A stretch of DNA of 64,000 nucleotides from NCBI GenBank assembly GCA_000435055.1, contig FR879709.1:92568-156567 (forward strand), in the 5' to 3' direction. The notes under the pieces are model-generated. The model made no database searches, was not told the origin of the DNA, and worked only from the letters and a program-made list of their open reading frames with translations. The DNA comes from Clostridium sp. CAG:138 (lineage in GTDB: Bacteria; Bacillota; Clostridia; Christensenellales; CAG-138). A program made the position numbers and the translations under genes. The number at the start of each line of letters is the position of its first letter. Within the stretch, counting starts at the first letter, position 1. This document shows, piece by piece, positions 52,082-61,030 of the stretch.

Positions 52082-53341
52082 TCAGCCTTTGTAAATTATT
52101 CGGCTGCCTGCTTCGGCACTGCCCTTAATTGTTTTGCATTCAATACTGCCGCGAGCCTCCGCATGTCCCGCGATATCGCCGCAGCTTATATTGCCTCCGC
52201 AGTCAACGTTTCCGTCAACATTTCCGCAATTCATGCTCCCGCTTGTCTTCGCATGTCCGAGTATATCACCGCAGTTCACATCTTTGCCCGCATTGACATC
52301 GCCGCTGACTTTGCCGCATTCAACACTTCCGCCGGTTCCAACATCGCCGCCGACATCCGCACAGCCGACATTTCCGCCCGCATTGACATCGCCGCCGATA
52401 CTGCCGCATTCAATGCTTCCGCCCACTGAAATGTCTCCGCCGATATCAGCGCAGTTCACATTGCCGCCCGCGCCGACATCACCGCCGATTTCACCGCAGT
52501 TCACATTTCCGCCCGCATATACATCACCGTTAACACTGCCGTTGATATCGGCATTGCCCCAAATTTCAACATTTATCGAGCAATCGGTGCGTCCGCCTTT
52601 CCTGCCGAACATACCCGCCGTTCCGTTCTCTTTTTCATATTTCAGTTCAACGGGAATGCAAACCGCAGGATCGTATTCCTGACTTGACACGATCTGTTTT
52701 CCGCGCATCAGCACAACGCGCAGGGTATTATCATCCGGCATTTCGTCAATCATGATATTGCTCCATTCGAAACGATTTCCGTAATTACGGGTCGAAGAAC
52801 GCGAATGTTTTTTTGCGCTTTTTTCAAATGCGCAGCCCGCTTTTTCAGCTTTTTTCTTTGCCATTCTCTCGATTTTTCTGCCGAATTCCTCGATAGCATC
52901 CGTGTTGACGCTTACAATGCCGTTTCTGCCCTTTTTCACAAAGATGCAGCTGCCGTCATCATCTTCTTCATCGTCATCGTCATTTTCATCGTCATCGTCT
53001 TCTTCATCGTCCCCGTCATTTTCATCGTCGTTTTCGTCCTCGTATTCGACTTCAACCGATTCCGGGTTGCAGGCAGCATCGCATTGCTGTTCGGCATCGG
53101 TATGAATTTCTTCACCCGCATCAATGTTTTTCTCGTTCTTAACATCGCGCAGCAGCTCATCCAGCGAAACGCCGAAAAGATCCGCAATTCGCGGCATCAA
53201 CTCAATATCGGGATAGGAAGCCGCCGTTTCCCATTTGCTGACGGCCTGAACGGACACTCCGAATTCGGCAGCAAGCTGTTCCTGTGTCATTCCGCTTGCC
53301 TTACGCAGCTCGCGCAGTTTGATTGCAAAGTTTTCTTTCAT
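52082..53341 (-). CDS. XRE-type regulator with acidic linker and cysteine-ladder repeat domain
   Basis: The protein of about 419 residues has four parts: an XRE helix-turn-helix (1-65, MTQEQLAAEFGVSVQAVSKWE), a linker, a run of over 30 almost purely Asp/Glu/Asn residues (about 95-130), a middle part with basic stretches (130-260), and a C-terminal array (about 262-419) of about nine 15-residue units of the type GGDVNAGGNVGC with a Cys closing each unit. The array resembles polymer-forming beta-helices such as bactofilins, but with a regular cysteine row. DNA binding is well supported; the role of the array is unknown. The ATG at 53341 follows GAGGG. Two identical palindromes lie upstream. Confidence 0.85.
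   Translation of the reverse strand: MKENFAIKLRELRKASGMTQEQLAAEFGVSVQAVSKWETAASYPDIELMPRIADLFGVSLDELLRDVKNEKNIDAGEEIHTDAEQQCDAACNPESVEVEYEDENDDENDGDDEEDDDDENDDDDEEDDDGSCIFVKKGRNGIVSVNTDAIEEFGRKIERMAKKKAEKAGCAFEKSAKKHSRSSTRNYGNRFEWSNIMIDEMPDDNTLRVVLMRGKQIVSSQEYDPAVCIPVELKYEKENGTAGMFGRKGGRTDCSINVEIWGNADINGSVNGDVYAGGNVNCGEIGGDVGAGGNVNCADIGGDISVGGSIECGSIGGDVNAGGNVGCADVGGDVGTGGSVECGKVSGDVNAGKDVNCGDILGHAKTSGSMNCGNVDGNVDCGGNISCGDIAGHAEARGSIECKTIKGSAEAGSRIIYKG
52085..52555 (-). repeat. 45-bp coding repeats (15-residue units)
   Basis: About nine in-frame 45-base units encode the cysteine-ladder array. The pattern per unit is x-x-I-x-G, D-V-x-A-G, G-N-V-x-C. Units nearest the start of the array are most alike; the last ones diverge, which fits old duplications rather than a recent expansion. 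Confidence 0.85.
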
Positions 53342-53440
53342 GGTATTTTCCCTCTTTCTGATTTTCGTGAGTCGCCGCACCGCATATCTGTTACGTTTGG
53401 AAAACGTTTTTGTGTTTCGCCAACTCTTAATTTCGCGCTC

Positions 53441-53469
53441 ATTTTAGCAACGCAAGCTTTTCATGACAA
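53441..53469 (-). promoter_or_regulatory. Promoter of the XRE/cysteine-ladder gene
   Basis: On the minus strand TTGTCA (53464-53469), 17 bases, TAAAAT (53441-53446) preceded by TGC (extended -10), with a leader of about 95 bases. Confidence 0.75.
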
Positions 53470-53478
53470 TAAAGCGGT

Positions 53479-53517
53479 GGTTGAAAACCCCAAAAAATCT
53501 GCTCAACCGTTGGTTGA
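53479..53517. promoter_or_regulatory. Candidate operator: TCAACC-N3-GGTTGA palindrome plus half site
   Basis: A perfect 15-base palindrome (53503-53517) with a single half site (53479-53484) next to the -35 box of the XRE gene. Autoregulation is inferred. Confidence 0.55.
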
Positions 53518-53629
53518 ATCCCGTGCCGCCGCAAATTATTTATTCCTTTCGGTTTGTTTTGCGTGTTTCTTTAAAATTATTTCTGACTGAAATCTTTTTT
53601 TCACAGATATATCTGCATTTATCAGCAAA

Positions 53630-53644
53630 TCAACCAAAGGTTGA
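53630..53644. promoter_or_regulatory. Second copy of the TCAACC-N3-GGTTGA palindrome
   Basis: The same 6-3-6 palindrome with a different 3-base centre lies 127 bases from the first. The remaining 53381-53693 gap is AT-rich and carries no gene that I can support. Confidence 0.55.
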
Positions 53645-53693
53645 ATCGCATATCATTGCGAAACTCTCTTTGGTGTTTGCGCAAGAAGCTGTT

Positions 53694-55361
53694 TTATCGC
53701 CGCATTCCGCGCCCGCTGCGCTGCGAATTCACGGAAAAAGAACTTGCGATGCAGCGGAACATTCGTTCCGAAGCAAGGCGCAGACGCGTCTCAGCATCAC
53801 AGTCTCCGTCCGCATTCGACTGTTCATCCGTAACAATTGTTGAAAAAACTCCCGCATTCGCAAGCTCGTAAATATGTTCATAACCCCTTCCGAGCCTTCC
53901 CGCAACAATAAACACGGGCACGGCGCCGCCGGAATTTGCGGCGCAGCGTTTCACAACCTCGCCGACGGCCTTCCCGTTGTCCGCACTTGATGCATCAAGC
54001 TGCCCTTCTCCGGTTATGACAAGATCGGTGTCCCCAAGCAATGCATCAAAGCCGACCGCATTGAGCACCGCCGCCGAGCCGTGAGTCAATTCCGCGCCCA
54101 AAAGAGCCGACAGCATTGCACCCATGCCTCCCGCCGCGCCCGCACCGCATTCGGCGGACACTTTTCTCCCTGCCTCAGCGTCATACAAGGCCGCAATGTT
54201 TTTCATCCCGTCTTCAAGAGTGTTTAATGCTTCGGCGTCCGCGCCTTTTTGCGGTCCGTAGGTGTACGTCGCACCGTTTTTGCCTGTAAGAGGATTATCA
54301 ACATCACACATAACGGTTATCTTTGCCTCGAAAACATCTCTGCGCAAGCCTGACAAATCAATTTTACGCACCAAGGCAAGCTCTCGGCCGCAGCCCGAAA
54401 GCTCATTGCCGTCCGCATCCAGAAACTTAACGCCGAGAGCCGCTGCCGCACCCATTCCGCCGTCGTTGGTTGCGGAACCGCCTATACCGATCAAAATATT
54501 CCTTATCCCCTCGTTCAATGCTGAAGCGATAAGTTCGCCCGTCCCCCTGCTCGTTGCAGCAAGCGGATCCAATGCATTTTCATCCATCAATGCAAGCCCC
54601 GATGCCTTTGCCATTTCAATAACCGCTGTGGCGCCCGCCGTTTTTTCACCGAATGAGGTCAGAACACCGTATTCGGCAGCAATTTTCCTGCCGTCCGGCG
54701 CAGTAACATTCACCGAACGCATATTCCCGTTAAAGGCACGAGTAAGCGTTTCGGCCGTGCCGTCCCCCCCGTCCGCAATCGGAAGCGTTCTCACACTGCA
54801 TCCGGGAAGGTATTGCCGCGCTGCATTTTTGATAATCGTGCAAACTCTCTGTGCATCCATGCTGCCCTTGAACTTGTCCGGAGAAATAAGCATCCGAATA
54901 CCTGCGCCGACAGGGTCAATACGCCTTCCGCCGTATTCTTCAAAAGGGTTCACGGCAGGTTTTTCCGTTTTTTTGCAGCCGCACTCCGCCAAGTCTTTTT
55001 CATTAAAGACAAGGGTTCCGTTTTCGTCAAATCTGCCGTAAAAAGCCAGCTTCTCCGCCCGTCTGAGCGCATTCGTCTGAACGACGGGCCTGTATTCCGC
55101 AAGCGCACCCGAAACGAGCGGATTGTCGTTCAGCTTTTCAAACAGACTGCGTGTTTGTTTTATGCCGCCGCCTGCAAATGCAACCGTGAATATGTTTTTA
55201 TCGTCGCTTTCATCAACCGGAAAATGACCCGCAAACAATTGAAGTCCACGAACGTCCGCCCTTTCAATTGCCGAAAAAATAAGGTTGAACGCATGTTCGC
55301 GTTCATCTCCGTTTTCAACAGAATCGAATCTGAATCCGATACCGAAGCGTGAAATATTCAT
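53694..55361 (-). CDS. Glycerate kinase with an extra N-terminal domain
   Basis: Residues about 157-555 are a complete glycerate kinase of the GarK/GlxK family, which phosphorylates D-glycerate: SPDKFKGSMDA, LPIADGGDGTAETL, GIGGSATNDGGMGAAAALG, and GEGQLDASSADNGKAVGEV. The family normally starts right at the SPDxFKGS stretch and has about 380 residues. Here about 155 residues precede it, of which about 130 look like a folded domain (RFGIGFRFDSVENGDEREHAF ...) that I do not recognise. The ATG is 10 bases after GAGG at the end of the ClpC-like gene, 13 bases away, so the two are coupled. Confidence 0.85.
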   Translation of the reverse strand: MNISRFGIGFRFDSVENGDEREHAFNLIFSAIERADVRGLQLFAGHFPVDESDDKNIFTVAFAGGGIKQTRSLFEKLNDNPLVSGALAEYRPVVQTNALRRAEKLAFYGRFDENGTLVFNEKDLAECGCKKTEKPAVNPFEEYGGRRIDPVGAGIRMLISPDKFKGSMDAQRVCTIIKNAARQYLPGCSVRTLPIADGGDGTAETLTRAFNGNMRSVNVTAPDGRKIAAEYGVLTSFGEKTAGATAVIEMAKASGLALMDENALDPLAATSRGTGELIASALNEGIRNILIGIGGSATNDGGMGAAAALGVKFLDADGNELSGCGRELALVRKIDLSGLRRDVFEAKITVMCDVDNPLTGKNGATYTYGPQKGADAEALNTLEDGMKNIAALYDAEAGRKVSAECGAGAAGGMGAMLSALLGAELTHGSAAVLNAVGFDALLGDTDLVITGEGQLDASSADNGKAVGEVVKRCAANSGGAVPVFIVAGRLGRGYEHIYELANAGVFSTIVTDEQSNADGDCDAETRLRLASERMFRCIASSFSVNSQRSGRGMRR

Positions 55362-55373
55362 AGTTCTGTGACC

Positions 55374-57929
55374 TCAACTTTCTTTTGTATTGTGCGGAAC
55401 AATGCAAAGCCCCGTCCCGCCGTTTTCAACCTCTACCGTGCAGTCGTTGCAGCAGTATGCATCTTCAAGCAGCTTTTCGCTGATAAAATCCTCGCATTCG
55501 TTCGAAACGCAGCGTGCAACAGCCCATGCACCGTTTTTTTCAAGTTCGACTTCATCGATTTTGCTTGCAATGTAATTTGCGGCGGAAGCGCCGAAACGAA
55601 CCGTTCTGCCCGTTTTTTGGAGTTTATCGGACAGATCATCCAGCATCAGTTTTGCAATCTCGGGAACAGCGGCTTGAGCCGCAGGCAAAAGCGCAGCAAC
55701 GCAATCCGCATCGGAAGCGATTTCCGGCGGAAGTATCTGCCTTGCGTCCCGTTCGTCGCGGCTGCCGTTCAGCGCATTTGCCTCATCCGAAAAGCCCGCC
55801 CTGCGCTGTTTAAAGCTGTCGCCTTCACCGCAGGTGACGAATACAATCGCATTGCGGAAGCTTACATTTTTACCCTTTGCATCAGTCAAAACACCGCACC
55901 GCATGATGCTTTGAACGAGCGAACGCACGGCAGCGTTTGCGTATTGAATGTCGTCAAACAGCACCACTGCAAAAGGCTTCCGCCGCACGGCTTCGGTCAG
56001 TCTTCCGCCGGAGACAGAACCCGCAGGCGATCCCGTCAATGTGCTGATCGCCGAATAGTCGGAATACTCGCGCATGTCAAACCGCAAAAGTGCATTTTCG
56101 CCCGGATACAATGTCTCTGCAAGCACTGCTGCAAGCTTGGTTTTTCCCGAACCTGCCGCTCCGGTTACTGCAATTGCGGCACGCGGACGGTCGGGATCGT
56201 TCCGCCATGTGAAAGCGGAACGAAGGGCTTTGCACACGGAAGCAACTGCGGTCTCCTGCCCGACTATGTGCGCATTGATCAACGAATCCAGTTTTGAGAG
56301 CCGTGAACGGACGGTGCCGTCAAGACTGCTTACGGGAATCCCCGTCAATTCGTGAACAGTCTGTGCAACATCGCCGGCAGTGACGATCGGACGACAGCTC
56401 TTTTTTAAAGAAGCCGCAGTGAATGCCGAATTCTCCGCTCCCGCATGAAGTGCATCCGCTGTTCTCGGCCCGCCGAGCTGCTTTTCCTGTTTTCTTAATT
56501 CAGCCGCAAGTGTAAAATCCCGCTCATTCAATGCATCCTCAATACGCATTCGGAGGCTTGCCCTTTCCTGCCGCAGTTCCGCTGTATTCTGCGGAGCAAG
56601 CCGCCGGCGGGAAGCTGTTTCATCCATTATATCTATCGCCTTATCCGGAAGAAATCGCTCCGGAATGCAGCGAACAGACATATCAACACAGGCTTCCGCT
56701 GCCTCGTCCGTAATCGAAACGCCGTGATGCGCCTCGTATTTCGGACGCAAACCGCGAAGGATTGCGATCGCTTCCTCCCGCGTGGGTTCTTTTACGACTA
56801 TCGGTGAAAAACGCCGTTCCAGCGCGGCATCTTTTTCGATATAGAGCCTGTATTCATCAAACGTTGTTGCGCCGATCAGCTTCAACCCGCCGCGAGCAAG
56901 CGCGGGTTTCAGGATATTGGCAGCATCGAGACTGCCCTCGCCCGCACCTGCGCCGATTATCGTATGTATTTCGTCAATAAAAAGAATTGTTTCGGGAGTT
57001 GTTTCGTCAAGAAGTGCTTTCAGTCTTTCCTCAAATTCGCCCCTGTATTTTGTTCCCGCAACGAGTGCGCCCAAGTCAAGCCGCAGCACCCGCGACGAAC
57101 GCAGCTCGACAGGAACATCACCCGAAACTATCCTTTGAGCAAATCCCTCAACGACAGCCGATTTTCCGACGCCGGGACTTCCCGTAAGCACAGGGTTATT
57201 CTTGCTCCGCCTAAGCAGCGTCTGAATCAACCTGTTCAGCTGCGCTTCACAGCCTGTCAACGGATCAAGCTCCCCCCGCGCCGCCCTTGCCGTAAGGTCA
57301 TCGGTATAGCTTTCCAACATCGGCGAACTCTGTCCGCCCCGAGGCTTATTTTTCCCGCGGGATACGTTTTCATCATGCGGCTGTCTTTCGGCCGAATCAC
57401 TTTTTAAAGAATCATTCGCATTGCCTTTTGTTTTTTCGGCTGCGCTTTCATCATGGAGCAGCTCCGACTTTCGGCTTTCGCGCCCGTTCGAACCGAGTTC
57501 CCGCGATTCATCGTTCAAAAGCTTTTTCAGCATCTGCCTGTCCAGCCCGATGGAATCGAGAATGCGTGATGCAAAACAGTCCGTCTCGCGCAAAACAGCA
57601 AGAAGGATATGTTTCGTGCAGATTGTGCGGCTTGCATATGCTTTTGCTTCATACAGCGCAAGCTCCAATACGCGTTTTGCAGGCGGTGCGAACCCCCTGC
57701 TGTCCGTGAAAATATGTCTTCCGCCGCCGACAAGGGTGTCCGCATACGGAAACACCATGCTTTCATCCGCACCGCATTTGCGAAGGCACTCCCCCGCCGT
57801 GCCCGGCGCACGGAGCAGACCTATCAAAATGTGCTCCGTGCCGATGAAGCCGTGATGCAGCTCCTCCGCCGCAGCCTGTGCCGCATCAAGAGCTGCGGAT
57901 GCATTTTCGCTGTAACCTTCCCAATTCAT
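55374..57929 (-). CDS. ClpC-like AAA+ protein with degenerate second ATPase domain
   Basis: The 851-residue protein has two N-terminal Clp repeats (1-140), an acidic/basic linker, a first AAA+ domain (about 190-420) with intact Walker A GSPGVGKSA, Walker B ILFIDEIHTI and GATTFDEYRLYIEKD, a middle helix resembling the ClpC UVR region, and a second AAA+ domain (about 560-851). In the second domain Walker A remains (GAAGSGKT), but Walker B is LFDDIQ instead of a DE pair, sensor-1 Asn is lost (VFVTCGEG), the arginine-finger stretch reads LPPEIASDAD instead of RPEFxNRID, and the ClpP loop is AGF. It is unlikely to work as a normal ClpCP unfoldase. The ATG at 57929 follows GGTGA; an upstream TTG is less likely. 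Confidence 0.85.
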   Translation of the reverse strand: MNWEGYSENASAALDAAQAAAEELHHGFIGTEHILIGLLRAPGTAGECLRKCGADESMVFPYADTLVGGGRHIFTDSRGFAPPAKRVLELALYEAKAYASRTICTKHILLAVLRETDCFASRILDSIGLDRQMLKKLLNDESRELGSNGRESRKSELLHDESAAEKTKGNANDSLKSDSAERQPHDENVSRGKNKPRGGQSSPMLESYTDDLTARAARGELDPLTGCEAQLNRLIQTLLRRSKNNPVLTGSPGVGKSAVVEGFAQRIVSGDVPVELRSSRVLRLDLGALVAGTKYRGEFEERLKALLDETTPETILFIDEIHTIIGAGAGEGSLDAANILKPALARGGLKLIGATTFDEYRLYIEKDAALERRFSPIVVKEPTREEAIAILRGLRPKYEAHHGVSITDEAAEACVDMSVRCIPERFLPDKAIDIMDETASRRRLAPQNTAELRQERASLRMRIEDALNERDFTLAAELRKQEKQLGGPRTADALHAGAENSAFTAASLKKSCRPIVTAGDVAQTVHELTGIPVSSLDGTVRSRLSKLDSLINAHIVGQETAVASVCKALRSAFTWRNDPDRPRAAIAVTGAAGSGKTKLAAVLAETLYPGENALLRFDMREYSDYSAISTLTGSPAGSVSGGRLTEAVRRKPFAVVLFDDIQYANAAVRSLVQSIMRCGVLTDAKGKNVSFRNAIVFVTCGEGDSFKQRRAGFSDEANALNGSRDERDARQILPPEIASDADCVAALLPAAQAAVPEIAKLMLDDLSDKLQKTGRTVRFGASAANYIASKIDEVELEKNGAWAVARCVSNECEDFISEKLLEDAYCCNDCTVEVENGGTGLCIVPHNTKES

Positions 57930-58054
57930 TTTTTCACCGTTAATTCGTATGGCTGTTAATTCGTATGGATTCAAATCCGATTAATCTCTCAATCAAATCG
58001 AGCGATTGAGCGGACACTTCGAATACCGCCCCGCAAAACATGCTTTTCTGTTTT

Positions 58055-59263
58055 TTAAACAACGACCGTCTTGCCGTTTTCTCGTATTTTGTCATGCTTC
58101 CGTTTTCGTTTCATCGGACGACGCATATAGACGTTCAGAACAATGCCCACACCTATCATGTTTGTGAGCATATTCGACCCGCCGTAGCTTATAAACGGCA
58201 GCGGAATTCCCGTAACGGGCATTATTCCCATCGTCATGCCGATATTTTCGAAAATATGTGCCGCAAGCATTGCGCTGACACCCGTAACAAGGCAGGTGCC
58301 GAAATTATCCCGCGCTTTTATTGCAATATACATCCAGCGGAAAAGCAGTGCAAAGAAAACAATAATCAGTATCGTACTGCCGATGAATCCGACCGCCTCC
58401 GTTATGCCGCTGAATATGAAATCCGTGTGCCTTGCCGGAACATAGCGAAGCTGTGCCAGCGTCTGCTCACCGAAAAAGCCCTTGCCCGTGAGCCGTCCGG
58501 AACCTATTGCCATCTGCGACTGTCCGACATGGTACTTTGCATCGTCGCTTGCGGCGGACGGATTCAGAAAAACATCGATTCTGTCGCGCTGCTTCGGGGT
58601 CAAAACAAAAAAGTACATCAGCGGAAGCCCCACCCCGGCTCCGACAGCGGCAAAGATTATATAAATCCACTTTATCTGCGCAACGAAGAATGTCACAACC
58701 ATGATAACAAGCAATACAATCGCCGTTCCGTAATCAGGTTGGAGAACTATCAGCATGAACGGAACGAATGTTATGCCGAGAGCAATCATAACGTCCTTGA
58801 ATTTCAGCAATCGCCCGTCCCTGTCCATTGCGGCAGAGACGTATTTTGAAAGCATCACGATCAATGCGATCTTGCTCAGCTCGCCCGGCTGTATTGCCCT
58901 TTCAAGCGTGTCGAAAACAAACCAGCCCTGCGCACCGCCGCGCACCTTGCCGAAAATGAAAAGCAGCATCAGCAAGCCTATTATGCCGATGTATGCCCAC
59001 ATTGCAAAAGTTTTGAATATGCTGTAATCAAAAACAAGAAATATTATCATTGCAGCAAGTCCTACAAGGAAGTTTGTTATATGCTTCTGCAGGTATTCCA
59101 TGTTGAGCTTGTCCATATAATCCGCAATGCCGTGTTCCGTGCCGTCAAAAGGCTTTGCCTGAACAGAGGCAAGTGCGATCGTGCCGAACACAACGAGCGC
59201 AAGCACGATTCCGACCGTTACCCAGTCTATTCTTTTCAGGTATTTCTTATCAAAAAGGCTCAT
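58055..59263 (-). CDS. rodA: RodA-type peptidoglycan glycosyltransferase (SEDS family)
   Basis: RodA polymerises lipid II during side-wall growth. The 402-residue protein has about ten membrane helices and SEDS marks: RGGAQGWFVF, QPGELSKIALIVMLSKY, QPDYGTAIVLL (catalytic Asp region), SGRLTGKGFFG, RHTDFIFSGITEAVGFIGS and PFISYGGSNMLTNMI. SpoVE/FtsW are alternatives, but the RHTDFIF segment favours RodA. No clear ribosome site precedes the ATG. It lies 119 bases after pgi; an 8-bp hairpin (59330-59366) in that gap lacks a T tract on this strand. Confidence 0.88.
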   Translation of the reverse strand: MSLFDKKYLKRIDWVTVGIVLALVVFGTIALASVQAKPFDGTEHGIADYMDKLNMEYLQKHITNFLVGLAAMIIFLVFDYSIFKTFAMWAYIGIIGLLMLLFIFGKVRGGAQGWFVFDTLERAIQPGELSKIALIVMLSKYVSAAMDRDGRLLKFKDVMIALGITFVPFMLIVLQPDYGTAIVLLVIMVVTFFVAQIKWIYIIFAAVGAGVGLPLMYFFVLTPKQRDRIDVFLNPSAASDDAKYHVGQSQMAIGSGRLTGKGFFGEQTLAQLRYVPARHTDFIFSGITEAVGFIGSTILIIVFFALLFRWMYIAIKARDNFGTCLVTGVSAMLAAHIFENIGMTMGIMPVTGIPLPFISYGGSNMLTNMIGVGIVLNVYMRRPMKRKRKHDKIRENGKTVVV

Positions 59264-59382
59264 TCAAAAGCCGCGCCGCGCCCGCAAGTGGCTTCGGCAA
59301 TCCTTTCGTGTTTATGTGTTTACAAGATCTGCGGTGCGATACGAAAAGCCGTTTCCCCGCACCGCACTTTTTGTCCGCCGCA

Positions 59383-60810
59383 TCAAACGATGAGTTTTTT
59401 CTTTGCCTTTTCGGCATTTTTCAATTCGTCGAGTTTGGCTTCGTATCCGGGTTTTCCGAGCAGGGCATAAGTTGCATTCTTTCCCTCCTCGACTCCGGGC
59501 TGATCGAATGCATCGATGCCCAGCAGCTCCCCTGCGAATGCCGTCTGCATTTCAAACAGCATTATAAGCTGCCCGAGAGTGAATTCGTTGACTTCGGGCA
59601 TGATGATGTTTTTGTTCATATGTCCGCTGACGGTTACGGCGTGTTCGGTTGCACGGAATTCGGCGGAAATCAGCTCACCCAAGCTGTGTCCCGATAAAAA
59701 CGCAATCCCCGGAATGTCGTCAAAAACATGCGGAACAGCAACATCACTGCGGTATTTTTCAACAGAGATGAAAGTTATTGTTTTGTCAAAAGGTCCGTCG
59801 GTGTAAAGCTGAACCTGCGAATGCTGATCCGTAACGCCGAGAGATTTTACCGGAGTCTGTCCGAATCGCAAAACCTTTCCGTCCTTCACGAGCTTTTTGC
59901 CCAGCGATTCCGCCCAAAGCTGCGCATACCAATCCGCCATGAATTTCAGCGAATCCGCATAGGGCATCAGCACGCCGATGTTTGCGCCGTGCTTTTCCGC
60001 CGCAATGATTTCAAGCAGGGCAAGCATCAATCCGGGGTTCCTTTTCACATCGGCGTTTGAGCAAAGCTCATCCATGTATCCCGCGCCCGCAAGCAGCGCG
60101 CGAACATCCGCTCCGCCGACGGCAGCCGCAACAAGCCCGACAGGACAGAGTTCGGAAAATCTTCCCCCTACGCCGTCCGGAATAATAAAAGTGCGCAGGT
60201 TGTATTTTTTTGCAATGCCTATCAGGTTGCCCTTTTGTTTGTCGGTTGTTGCAATCAAGTGATCGCGCAGCCCTTCTTCGCCGTAACGGTCAATAAGCAT
60301 TCGCGTTATAATAAGCAGCTGCGCCATGGTTTCGCTTGTGCTGCCCGATTTTGTGATAACGTTGAACACGGTTCGGTCAGTATCAATCACATCGAGCAAT
60401 GCAGCCATGCGCTCGGGATCAACATTGTCTTCCACAAAAAGGCGCGGAGATTTTCGTTTTTCGGAAGGAAGATCGTTATGATAGAGATGATTCAGCGCAC
60501 GATGCACCGCAATCGGACCCAGTGCGCTTCCGCCGATGCCCAGAATCACGAAATTATCCGCTTTTGACCTGACGAATTCCGCTGCCTCTTCAACGGCGGG
60601 AAGGATTTCAAGCTGAGTTTCTGGCAGAAGCCGCCAGCGCATTTCACCGCGCTTTTTTTCAACACCCGCAAATGCACCCTCTGCACGCGGCATCATTTCC
60701 GATATTTCCTCCGCCGTGATGCCGTGTTTGCCGACAGCCTCGGCGAGCATATTGCCGCAATCGATGCGAACACGCATTTTTTCACAGTATTCTTTTGAAA
60801 ACACGCTCAT
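59383..60810 (-). CDS. pgi: Glucose-6-phosphate isomerase
   Basis: Pgi interconverts glucose-6- and fructose-6-phosphate. The 475-residue protein has ILGIGGSALGPIA, FNVITKSGSTSETMAQ, the GVGGRFSELCPVG stretch, and a C-terminal GPI signature region (LGQLIMLFEMQTAFAGELL, DAFDQPGVEEGKN). Its length is in the short clostridial range. A promoter with extended -10 lies about 100 bases upstream. Confidence 0.97.
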   Translation of the reverse strand: MSVFSKEYCEKMRVRIDCGNMLAEAVGKHGITAEEISEMMPRAEGAFAGVEKKRGEMRWRLLPETQLEILPAVEEAAEFVRSKADNFVILGIGGSALGPIAVHRALNHLYHNDLPSEKRKSPRLFVEDNVDPERMAALLDVIDTDRTVFNVITKSGSTSETMAQLLIITRMLIDRYGEEGLRDHLIATTDKQKGNLIGIAKKYNLRTFIIPDGVGGRFSELCPVGLVAAAVGGADVRALLAGAGYMDELCSNADVKRNPGLMLALLEIIAAEKHGANIGVLMPYADSLKFMADWYAQLWAESLGKKLVKDGKVLRFGQTPVKSLGVTDQHSQVQLYTDGPFDKTITFISVEKYRSDVAVPHVFDDIPGIAFLSGHSLGELISAEFRATEHAVTVSGHMNKNIIMPEVNEFTLGQLIMLFEMQTAFAGELLGIDAFDQPGVEEGKNATYALLGKPGYEAKLDELKNAEKAKKKLIV

Positions 60811-60915
60811 TTATTTTTCCGTTCCTTTCTGTCCCGCAGAGGGATTTGTTCGGCCGAATTCCGCCGCCGCAAAGTCGTGTTCAATTCACTGACAGCGGTA
60901 TATTCAGCCAATCAT

Positions 60916-60921
60916 ATTATA
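60916..60921 (-). promoter_or_regulatory. Extended -10 box of the pgi promoter
   Basis: On the minus strand TGG-TATAAT; no good -35 is visible 17 bases upstream, as expected for an extended -10 promoter. Confidence 0.6.
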
Positions 60922-61030
60922 CCACATGTTCACGCCGTTTGCTCATGTTTTTTTCGGAACGAAATTGCGGAAATCCGTGCATATCCGAATGCCGTCTGCC
61001 GTCCGCTCCGTTTGAAACATATTATATCCG

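Noticed and set aside
52085..52555. Regular repeats suggesting a CRISPR array
   Set aside because: The 45-base units have no unique spacers and are read in frame as a coding repeat.
59330..59366. Hairpin between pgi and rodA as a terminator
   Set aside because: The 8-bp stem is followed by a T tract only on the plus strand, where no gene ends; on the coding strand it has none.
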